In this document: positions 1 through 6,386 of the stretch, piece after piece
How positions within the stretch are numbered: position 1 is the stretch's first letter
Layout: the number at the start of each line of letters is the position of its first letter
NCBI GenBank assembly: GCA_026000155.1
Contig: BNYG01000009.1
Coordinates: 1 to 64,000, forward strand
Source: Bacteroidia bacterium
GTDB taxonomy: Bacteria > Bacteroidota > Bacteroidia > Bacteroidales > Azobacteroidaceae
DNA length: 64,000 nt
Direction: 5' to 3'
Translations under genes and position numbers: made by a program
Notes under the pieces: model-generated
The model's database searches: none
The model's input: only the letters and a program-made list of their open reading frames with translations
What the model was told of the DNA's origin: nothing

Positions 1-193
1 CATTGGGTAAGTGCAGATATTGTTTTAACCAGGATTCCTTTGACTTCCCATAATTTTCAATGTCATTCCAAGACTCTGCACCACAAATGACCGCTGCAAG
101 GGTGATAAAGAGGATGTCTTCCATCAAATGTTCTTTACTCCTATCTACTCGAGGGTCTGTCAACTCTGTAAAATAACTAATCGGTGTTTGCAT
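1..193 (-). CDS. ISAs1-family transposase, N-terminal fragment (runs off the window)
   Basis: Reading the minus strand from an ATG at 193 gives an open frame beginning MQTPISYFTELTDPRVDR and containing HLMEDILFITLAAVICGAESW, the typical N-terminal block of ISAs1-family (H-repeat-associated) DDE transposases. The rest, including the catalytic acidic residues, lies left of base 1. The family call rests on this N-terminal block only; whether the full gene is intact cannot be told. Confidence 0.8.
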   Translation of the reverse strand, partial: MQTPISYFTELTDPRVDRSKEHLMEDILFITLAAVICGAESWNDIENYGKSKESWLKQYLHLPN

Positions 194-275
194 AGCTCTT
201 TTACTTATATAAACGGAGTAGCAAATAAGTTAGTATTTAAAATTTGTTAAAATCTATTTAAGATGCGTTGGCCCT
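1..275 (-). mobile_element. Right end of an ISAs1-type insertion sequence
   Basis: The transposase start at 193 is followed outward by about 80 bases ending near 261-275 in AGATGCGTTGGCCCTG. Read on the minus strand this begins CAGGGCCAACGCATCT, which looks like an ISAs1-family terminal inverted repeat. The other end lies outside the window, so the boundary and any target duplication are inferred. The element abuts the 3' side of the FISUMP gene at 406-1692. Confidence 0.55.
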
Positions 276-299
276 GTATCCTTTGCTGATTTAAACAAC

Positions 300-355
300 C
301 AATGGTCGCCCGGCTCAACCCATCACGCAGATAGACATAAGCCAAACGACCATTG
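300..355. repeat. Spaced inverted repeat downstream of the FISUMP gene
   Basis: CAATGGTCG at 300-308 and CGACCATTG at 347-355 are exact reverse complements separated by 38 bases. It lies just past the stop of the minus-strand gene ending at 406, so it could be a weak terminator for that transcript. There is no good T-tract on the minus strand, so a terminator role is only a guess. Confidence 0.35.
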
Positions 356-405
356 TTTCAATAGCCTGTATTATTATTCTTAGTCGAATAATTTAAATAG
401 CCGGA

Positions 406-1692
406 TTAATTTGAGATACACCGGACACTTAAACCATAACCTTTCGCAGTAGGCTCGGCTGGATGGATCTTCTCCGCATTGACATATAAATGACGGGCAA
501 GAGATCCGAATGAAGTACTAGACCAATAATCTATACGAAAGCCTTCATACACGCGCTCGCCGTCGTTGTAATGGCGATAGCCAGCAGCTGGGAAGTAAAG
601 AGTAGTCGTAGTACCGTCAGGTCTCACGCTAACGCCTCCATAATAGGTGAATTCTTCGAGAGCACCGGCCGTAACCCAGGTATTTGCTTCAGCACGAGCG
701 ATCTCATCGGCATCGGCAGTACCGTTAAAGATAGCTGCAAAAGCGGTTTGCGAAGGAACGTGCCAACCTGCCGGACACGGGTCATTTGCGTAGTTGAGTG
801 GTCCCCAAAGATAGTCGTCGGAATGGTACGTATCGGAAAGAGGAGTATCATAACCGTTTGGAAGTTTCCAATCATACGGATATTTAGGAGCATCCGTCCA
901 ATTCACATCCGTATTCGTACGGTCGGCAGCTCCCTGTCGTCCCCATTGATGAAATGCACCCAAATTGCCGCTTGCGAAAGTAAAAGGGTCTAATTGCGTA
1001 TCAACAGAACCCAAGTTATAACACATAAATTTCAACCATCCGCCTGTAACTGTTTTAGCACCGCAACCGATAGCCACGTCAGCTACGTCGGAAGTTACAC
1101 TGTTACCATTGGCATCGGAAACCACCACATAATAAGAACGCATGCCCCAAGCGGTAACATCCGGACTGTAAGTAGCATCTGTACCCACTTCTGTATCCGG
1201 AGCATTCTTATTAGTTGCTTTTTCATACCATTGATACGTCAAACCATCACCGGTAGCCGTCACGCTCAAATCAGCTATGGTAGCTGTGGCAGGACCTTTC
1301 GGGTCGCCATTCGTATCAATCAAACGGCTGAAAGAGAAAGCCTTCGGTTGTCCGGTAATGACCGGAGCGGCACTGGCATTGACTTTTAGCCATTTAGTGT
1401 CTGTCCATACATAAATTCCCTGACCATCCAACTTATCACTGGTATTGTAAACCACAGTACCATTTTTAGGCGTTTCATCGGTTGCCAATTCCTGTCCAAT
1501 AGTTTGTAAATTGACCCGAGGAAGTGATAAACCCAAATTACCTGCCGGTACCGGATCGTCTGTCTTATTCAAATCCAGCACAGCCGATTTGTCCGGACCT
1601 GTGTCTCCGCCAATCCGAACCTGGCCATTCATACTCGTAGTTATCCCTAAAAAGGATAACACCATCAAAAAAATCATTTTTTTCATTTTCAT
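406..1692 (-). CDS. Exported FISUMP-domain protein, leader-cassette paralog 1
   Basis: This 428-residue protein starts MKMKKMIFLMVLSFLG, a signal peptide ending near NGQ. Residues about 25-108 form the constant N-terminal module shared with the genes at 6387, 10376 and 29924 (VRIGG, LDLNKTDDP, NLGLSLPR, VVYNTS, YVWTDTKW). A short Ig-like stretch follows (YQWYEKAT, YYVVVSDANG). The C-terminal 200 residues carry hallmarks of the Fibrobacter succinogenes major paralogous domain: WMKFMCYNLG-like start, DPCPAGWHVPS, YWSSTS and a final LSVRC. Function is unknown; members are surface or secreted. The start follows the conserved leader. The gene ends next to an ISAs1 element. Confidence 0.85.
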   Translation of the reverse strand: MKMKKMIFLMVLSFLGITTSMNGQVRIGGDTGPDKSAVLDLNKTDDPVPAGNLGLSLPRVNLQTIGQELATDETPKNGTVVYNTSDKLDGQGIYVWTDTKWLKVNASAAPVITGQPKAFSFSRLIDTNGDPKGPATATIADLSVTATGDGLTYQWYEKATNKNAPDTEVGTDATYSPDVTAWGMRSYYVVVSDANGNSVTSDVADVAIGCGAKTVTGGWLKFMCYNLGSVDTQLDPFTFASGNLGAFHQWGRQGAADRTNTDVNWTDAPKYPYDWKLPNGYDTPLSDTYHSDDYLWGPLNYANDPCPAGWHVPSQTAFAAIFNGTADADEIARAEANTWVTAGALEEFTYYGGVSVRPDGTTTTLYFPAAGYRHYNDGERVYEGFRIDYWSSTSFGSLARHLYVNAEKIHPAEPTAKGYGLSVRCISN

Positions 1693-2188
1693 TCTTTTAT
1701 ATTTATTTATAATTGTGCCCGAAGGGCTGTTAATTCAAATCTGAAACGGAACCGGAAAAAGGCAGGCAATCAACTCCTTTTTTTTGAAAAGACGAATGAA
1801 AAAGATGATAAAAAAATTAAAATAAGACTCACCTGCCTCGTCCGGTTACGAAAACTTTTTTTGTATAAAAACATTATTTTCTAAATGTTTTTTATTATGC
1901 TTTTTTTGTGTTACTTTTGTAGTCGCTTAAAGTATTGAAAACAAGCGATTTACGAAAACAAATACCCTGTATCTATCGGTTGCTTGCTCAGCAAAATCAC
2001 AATCATTCGGAATCCATTTTTAAGTATTGGTTGTCAGTAGTTTAATTATAAATTTAGAAGGCAAAAAAAGAGCGAAGAATAACAAATCCGGAATCAGGAG
2101 ATTGCTGTTATTGTTATAAGATATTGATTGTCAAAAAAATGTAAATTTTCAAATGCAAAATGGAAAGGTTTTTTCGCGAACATTTGTT
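1693..2188 (-). promoter_or_regulatory. Conserved 5' leader of the cassette family, copy 1
   Basis: About 495 bases upstream of the gene at 406-1692 match, in gene orientation, the regions upstream of 6387, 10376 and 29924. Recognisable blocks are GCTGAGCAAGCAACCGATAG, ACAGGGTATTTGTTG, TTTAAGCGACTGC, a long-range CCGG/AGGCAGG to CCTGCC/CCGG pairing, and an AGCCC-TTC-GGGCA hairpin close to the start codon. The distal end is marked by TTTCGCGAACAT near 2172-2183. Such length of conservation outside the coding region suggests a structured regulatory leader, or a recombination or duplication unit. Confidence 0.7.
1911..1921 (+). promoter_or_regulatory. Outward-facing TAnnTTTG promoter-like motif inside leader copy 1
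   Basis: TTACTTTTGTAG lies on the plus strand, pointing away from the minus-strand gene at 406-1692. The same motif, TA(C/T)(T/C)TTTG, is present at the matching place and with the same outward direction in the other three leaders. The -33 TTTG is not clear. It is followed by TCGCTT...AAGCGA, which could fold at the start of a transcript. This may be a promoter for a small divergent RNA. Confidence 0.35.
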
Positions 2189-2340
2189 ATATTTATACCA
2201 TTTAATTATTTGATAATTAATGCATTAAAAAATTCGCACACGATATTGGCATTCACATGAAAACTTGAAAAACCAACAATCGGGAATGACTCATTAAAAA
2301 TAAAATGATAGATGAATGACTTTCTAATAAAAGAAAATCG

Positions 2341-2348
2341 TACATTTG
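2341..2348 (+). promoter_or_regulatory. Bacteroidota -7 element before the AraC-type gene
   Basis: TACATTTG fits TAnnTTTG and lies 23 bases before the ATG at 2371. No clear TTTG -33 box is seen. The spacing would give a very short 5' untranslated region. Confidence 0.5.
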
Positions 2349-2370
2349 CACCTTATAACACGTCAATTGT

Positions 2371-3246
2371 ATGAATGATTCGTTTCCTGCAAAAAAAATA
2401 TTTGATCCTAAAGACGGATTTCCGGCTTCGAGTTATCTGTCCGGAACGGATTCTTCTTTTTGCGGAACCAAAAAAGTAAAAGGGGAAAAACATTTGGATA
2501 CCGAAGTCAAAGATATTATGATTGTCTTTTTGATTGAGGGAAAAATTCAATTGTCTTACAATGCGTATTCCGAACAACTGTTTGAAGGGGGATGCATGTT
2601 GCTTATCCCGCCGACGCCTCATTTTAACCTGACCATCGTGGAAGATGCGTACATTTATTTTTGCGCTTTCGACCCCAAGGAACAACTCAGCGACGATTTC
2701 AGTTTGGAAATGTTGTTGCCTTATCTCGGTGATGAGGAAACGGATAAAATTTATGCGCTTCCCATTAAATCTCCGATACGAAGTTATCTGAATTTGGTGG
2801 AAGCCTATCTCCTCGACGGGATTTTTTGTGCCGAATTGAACGAAATCAAGAAAAAAGAAGTGTTCTACCTTTTTCAGATGTATTACCGGAAAGTGGAACT
2901 CGCCGCTTTCTTCCAACCGATCCTTAATCAAGATATTCTTTTTAAAGAAAAGGTATTGAAAAATGCAATCAATTCACACAGTGTAAGTGAATTGGCTAAT
3001 TTGATGCACTATTCCGTTTCGGGTTTCAAAAAGAAATTCGAACGCACTTTCGGGCAACCGGTTTATACCTGGATGCAGGGACGCCGTTCGGCCGTTATCT
3101 TAAAAGAATTGAAAGAGAATAAAAAAACGATCAAAGAAATCGTATTGTACTATGGATTTTCGTCCCAACCGCGATTTTACGAATTCTGCAAACGGCACTA
3201 CGGCCAAACGCCGGGCGATATCCGGACTGCTGCCTTGCAGGAATAA
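2371..3246 (+). CDS. AraC-family transcriptional regulator
   Basis: This 291-residue protein has a C-terminal double helix-turn-helix of the AraC/XylS type. Residues about 205-290 include SVSELANLMHYSVSGFKKKF, FGQPVYTW and the second-helix signature IVLYYGFSSQPRFYEFCKRHYGQTPGDIR. The N-terminal 190 residues look like a cupin-type ligand-binding part (FEGGCMLLIPPTPHF), as in other regulators of this family. It converges on the recombinase gene at 3250 with three bases between their stops. The ligand and targets are unknown; a role in controlling the neighbouring surface-protein cassette is conceivable but unsupported. Confidence 0.85.
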   Translation: MNDSFPAKKIFDPKDGFPASSYLSGTDSSFCGTKKVKGEKHLDTEVKDIMIVFLIEGKIQLSYNAYSEQLFEGGCMLLIPPTPHFNLTIVEDAYIYFCAFDPKEQLSDDFSLEMLLPYLGDEETDKIYALPIKSPIRSYLNLVEAYLLDGIFCAELNEIKKKEVFYLFQMYYRKVELAAFFQPILNQDILFKEKVLKNAINSHSVSELANLMHYSVSGFKKKFERTFGQPVYTWMQGRRSAVILKELKENKKTIKEIVLYYGFSSQPRFYEFCKRHYGQTPGDIRTAALQE

Positions 3247-3249
3247 ACC

Positions 3250-4500
3250 TCATTTTTTAGTTCTCTCTTTTTCAATAAATGACAAGATTTTCCGGTTGGC
3301 TCTATTGACTTCCGTAGGATTGAGCCGGGCAATGTAAATCCGGGTGGTTTTTTCCGATTCATGTCCCATGCCCCGGCTGATAATGGAAAGCGGGATGCCT
3401 TCGGACGATGCAATGGATGCCCAGGAATGCCGGGCGACATAAGTGGTCAGTTTCGTACTCAATCCGGCCAAGGAAGAAATGGATTTGAGGTGCCGGTTGT
3501 GCCGGCTTAAACCTGCCTGGTATTGTTTCCACAAAGAAGCTTCGTCTTCTGCTGAATGAAGTACCGGAAACAGATAAGGCGAATGGGCGGTGACCGTGGA
3601 ATATTTATTCAAAATATCTTTCATACACGGCAATAATTTGATCGAAAGCGGTTGTCCGGTTTTTTGACGCTTGTAAAAAATGTATCCTTCTTTGAGGTTG
3701 TCCTTTTTCAGCGAAATAACATCCACGTAGGCCATTCCCTGGGCAAAAAAACTGAACAGGAACAAATCTTTGGTCAAATCCAAGCGTTTCTCTTTATCGC
3801 TGAACCGGAGTGCATTGATTTTTTGAATACTTTCCTTGCGGATGGCGCGTTTTTGGGTCAAGGCATTCCCGGTAAATACATCCATAAAAGGATCTTCCGG
3901 TTTGCGTTCGATAATCCGTTCCCGGATAGCCGAGTTGTAAGTGGCGCGCAAACTCCGCATATAACAAGAAATCGTATTCATGCTCTTCCGGTTTTGTTTC
4001 AGGTATTGTTCGAATTTACAGATGGTCAAAGCATCCAACGTGCTCAGGTTCATGTCTTGTCCCTCGCGGAATTTCATAAAACTTCGCAAGGCATTTTCGT
4101 AGGCGCGGGCAGTACCGAATTTGTCCATCATCAGCAAGCCTTCTATTTTCCGGTAAGTAAAAGCGCAGATACCTTTATACGTATCGCGGTCTTTGTAATT
4201 CGTCAGAAGTTGTTGAACCGTATATTCGCCCCGTTGGCTGAGGTAATCGATTTCCTTGTGTATATCCTTTATTTCTTTGCGTATTTTCCGGTCGATACCG
4301 GCCAATTCTCTCCGGCGTGTTTCCGGCGTATTTTCGGGAATGACGACATGCTGTTCCGCATCATTCCATTCGGTAAATTTCAAACGATACCGCGTGGTCA
4401 AACTCCGCGTTTGCCGGCGGTGTGTAAAATAGAAAACCAAAACTCCTTCATTCGGGCGTGTTCCAAAAGGCCGTAATTTCATTCTTACAGTCGATTTCAT
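3250..4500 (-). CDS. Bacteroides-type tyrosine recombinase/integrase
   Basis: 416 residues with the Bacteroidota integrase layout: an N-terminal arm-type domain (RYRLKFTEWN), a SAM-like core-binding domain (about 110-215) and a catalytic domain. Box II reads YVARHSWAS with Arg357 and His358. GMGHESEKTT gives His380 and IYIARL gives the Tyr389 nucleophile. The position normally held by the first catalytic arginine (usually TRGM) reads AQGM, with Gln254 (codon CAG), so activity is uncertain, although relatives that lack this arginine exist. Enzymes of this type integrate elements or invert promoters. No att site or invertible segment could be assigned here. Confidence 0.88.
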   Translation of the reverse strand: MKSTVRMKLRPFGTRPNEGVLVFYFTHRRQTRSLTTRYRLKFTEWNDAEQHVVIPENTPETRRRELAGIDRKIRKEIKDIHKEIDYLSQRGEYTVQQLLTNYKDRDTYKGICAFTYRKIEGLLMMDKFGTARAYENALRSFMKFREGQDMNLSTLDALTICKFEQYLKQNRKSMNTISCYMRSLRATYNSAIRERIIERKPEDPFMDVFTGNALTQKRAIRKESIQKINALRFSDKEKRLDLTKDLFLFSFFAQGMAYVDVISLKKDNLKEGYIFYKRQKTGQPLSIKLLPCMKDILNKYSTVTAHSPYLFPVLHSAEDEASLWKQYQAGLSRHNRHLKSISSLAGLSTKLTTYVARHSWASIASSEGIPLSIISRGMGHESEKTTRIYIARLNPTEVNRANRKILSFIEKERTKK

Positions 4501-4634
4501 TGTGTGTTGATATTAAATAAGTTAGATAATCCAATTCATTTATACATAAGAATCCCTGAATATCTTGTAAATCCGCATACAGACAGTGTTTCCAAAAAAT
4601 TCAGGGGTTCAAAAACGAGTTTCCAATAAGGTGC

Positions 4635-4642
4635 CAAAGGTA
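4635..4642 (-). promoter_or_regulatory. -7 element for the recombinase gene, with a leader hairpin
   Basis: On the minus strand TACCTTTG lies about 135 bases upstream of the recombinase start at 4500. The intervening leader contains CCCTGAAT (about 4553-4560) and ATTCAGGG (about 4598-4606), able to pair across a 40-base loop. The rest of 4501-4746 shows no gene. Confidence 0.4.
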
Positions 4643-4746
4643 ATGCTTAATGTGTAAAAAAACAAAATTATTTCAAGGAAAAACCATATAAATAATGATT
4701 TAGCGAAGTCAATCGCAGAGTAATTTGATCTTTAATTGGATCATCG

Positions 4747-4907
4747 GTAAAACCTTGTGTTCAATCTAAAGATTACTGTAAGGTGTTGACACGGGTGTAA
4801 AATGTTCAAAAAAGGCGCGTAGCGCTAAAATCTTTGTAGCCGTGTGCGTAAGCGCACGGTAATGATGCACACACAATACCCCAAGCGGCGTAGCTGCGAC
4901 ATTTTTG
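4747..4907 (+). repeat. Left arm of long inverted repeat around tnpA
   Basis: It starts GTAAAACCTTGTGTTCAATC and ends CGACATTTTTG. It is complementary to 5455-5613 with a few mismatches and small gaps, and carries nested hairpins. It lies just beyond the transposase stop at 4926. Confidence 0.8.
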
Positions 4908-4925
4908 AAATAATCACCACAATTA

Positions 4926-5387
4926 TCAGAAAAAATCAAACAAATATTGGGGATCATACTCAATCTTTGCACTTTTCAGCATATTCAGATATTCTTCTTG
5001 AAATGTTTGCTTTTTATGATGCTCTTTCTGATTCTTGATATAATTATAGACTTTATCTATCTGTGACCGGGAATTACTAAAAACGCCGTATCCATCTTGC
5101 CATCCAAAAAAATGATTGGTTTCTAAATTTTTGTGATAAAATCCGGATGAATTTGCTTTGATCTTATTTACTAAATCCGAAACGGAAATGGTTGTATGTA
5201 AACCAATTAATATGTGCGTATGGTCAGGATTACAATAAATAGCGATTGGTTTACTTTTACATTTAGAGATGATGCCACAGATATATTTTTCCATAGTAAC
5301 TCTATTTTCTTCCTTAATAAGAGATAAATGATTGCGTTTTACTGCGAAAACGAGGTGTACATACAGTTGTGAATAAGTATTTGCCAT
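4926..5387 (-). CDS. tnpA: IS200/IS605-family transposase TnpA (Y1 HUH single-strand transposase)
   Basis: This 153-residue protein is the usual length for TnpA. The HUH metal-binding motif is PDHTHIL with His56 and His58, and the catalytic tyrosine is Tyr116 in YNYIKNQ, followed by EHHKK. Enzymes of this family cut and rejoin single-stranded DNA at hairpins next to the element ends. The frame is intact, with no TnpB/IscB partner. The start ATG at 5387 is followed by MANTYSQLYVHLVFAVKR, the usual family opening. Long inverted repeats on both sides supply the hairpins. Confidence 0.92.
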   Translation of the reverse strand: MANTYSQLYVHLVFAVKRNHLSLIKEENRVTMEKYICGIISKCKSKPIAIYCNPDHTHILIGLHTTISVSDLVNKIKANSSGFYHKNLETNHFFGWQDGYGVFSNSRSQIDKVYNYIKNQKEHHKKQTFQEEYLNMLKSAKIEYDPQYLFDFF

Positions 5388-5454
5388 ATAGTTAAAATTT
5401 TAAATTATTAATGCGCTATAAAAATAGAAAAATATTCTAATATTACAAAATGGG

Positions 5455-5613
5455 CAAAAATGTCGCAGCTACGCCGCTTGGGGTGTTGTATGTGCATCAT
5501 TACCGTGCGCTTACGCACACGGCTACAAAGATTTTAGCGCTACGCGCCTTTTTTGAGCATTTTGCACCCGTGTCAACACCACACTAACCTTTAGATTGAA
5601 CACAGTGTTTTAC
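5455..5613 (-). repeat. Right arm of long inverted repeat around tnpA
   Basis: Reverse complement of 4747-4907, running from CAAAAATGTCGCAGC to CACAGTGTTTTAC. It lies upstream of the transposase start at 5387, so it also covers the likely promoter region of that gene. Confidence 0.8.
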
Positions 5614-6074
5614 GAGTAAGCCCTTTAATTGTGTAGGCTGGCTTGTTTGTTATCGTAATATAAAACATGACCCGCCTGCAGTTCTTATGGTATGCAAAAC
5701 GGGTTCTATCGGCGCAAATATACAACCTCTTTTTGAATTACCAAAATATTTTACGGATTTTATTTTCAAAAATAGCTTGAGCTTACATTTATAGTGTACT
5801 TTCGTTGAATAAAAAATTGCAGTATAAAAGTATCAAAATGTCAACAAAACCGTCGGATTTTCAAATTTTCTCTAATGAGTGATCCGAAAAAAAATGTTGA
5901 ATGTCATTTTGTGAGTAAAAACTCCAAATTTTTCTAAAAATTGGCAATAAATCTCTCAAAAATCCATAATTTCCGGGTAATTTGTCAAAAAGCGTACATT
6001 AATGGTCTTTTTTCGTAAATCTTATCCTAAAATAAGGCAGTACCTTTGTATGTTGTTTTGTAGTTAATGCTGTT
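5614..6074. other. Intergenic AT-rich stretch with two promoter-like motifs
   Basis: No coding frame is seen. On the minus strand TATATTTG (5713-5720) fits the -7 consensus and could start a short transcript running toward the IS. On the plus strand TACCTTTG at 6041-6048 fits it too and could transcribe leader copy 2 and the GLUG gene, giving a 5' untranslated region of about 330 bases. Nothing else is recognised. Confidence 0.4.
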
Positions 6075-6386
6075 GCTGAGCAAGCAACCGATAGATACAG
6101 GGTATTTGTTGTCATAAATCTCTTGTTTTCAATACTTTAAGCGACTGCAAAAGTAACACAAAAAATGAGAATAAAAAACATTTCGATAATAATGTTTTTT
6201 ATAACAACTAAATACAGAAATGAAAAATTTCGTAACCGGACGAGGCAGGTGAGTCTTATTTTAATTTTTTATCATCTTTTTCATTCGTCTTTTCTAAAAA
6301 AAGGAGTTGATTGCCTGCCTCTTTCCGGTTCGTTTCAGATTTGAATTAACAGCCCTTTGGGCACAATTATAAATAAATATAAAAGA
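6075..6386 (+). promoter_or_regulatory. Conserved 5' leader of the cassette family, copy 2
   Basis: Starts at GCTGAGCAAGCAACCGATAG and runs to the start codon at 6387. It includes AAAACATTT/AATGTTTTT, the AACCGGAC-GAGGCAGG half and its partner CTGCCTC-TTTCCGGTT, and AGCCC-TTT-GGGCA just before the coding region. It lacks the distal 190 bases present in copies 1, 3 and 4. An outward-facing TACTTTTGCAG motif lies on the opposite strand at about 6144-6154. Confidence 0.7.

Larger units (their letters stand above)
4747..5613 (-). mobile_element. IS200/IS605-type element bounded by 160-bp inverted repeats
   Basis: A single-domain Y1 transposase (4926-5387) sits between two long, nearly identical inverted repeats, 4747-4907 and 5455-5613. 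Each arm contains smaller palindromes, for example around CGTGCGCTTACGCACACGG and GTAGCGCTAC. Ordinary IS200 elements have short subterminal hairpins, not long terminal inverted repeats, so this is an unusual arrangement. It may be a REP-type transposase with its repeats, or two inserted repeat copies flanking the gene. No target duplication is visible. Confidence 0.65.

Noticed and set aside
1693-2188. Invertible promoter controlled by the nearby recombinase
   Set aside because: All four leaders have the same orientation relative to their genes, and no short inverted repeats flanking the leader were found, so there is no direct sign of inversion.
3652-4476. 274-codon plus-strand frame over the recombinase gene
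   Set aside because: Antisense to a protein with recognisable catalytic motifs; rich in Phe/Ile with no domain.
4766-4972. 68-codon minus-strand frame in the left inverted repeat
   Set aside because: It is translated from the nested palindromes and recurs in the other arm; no sign of coding.
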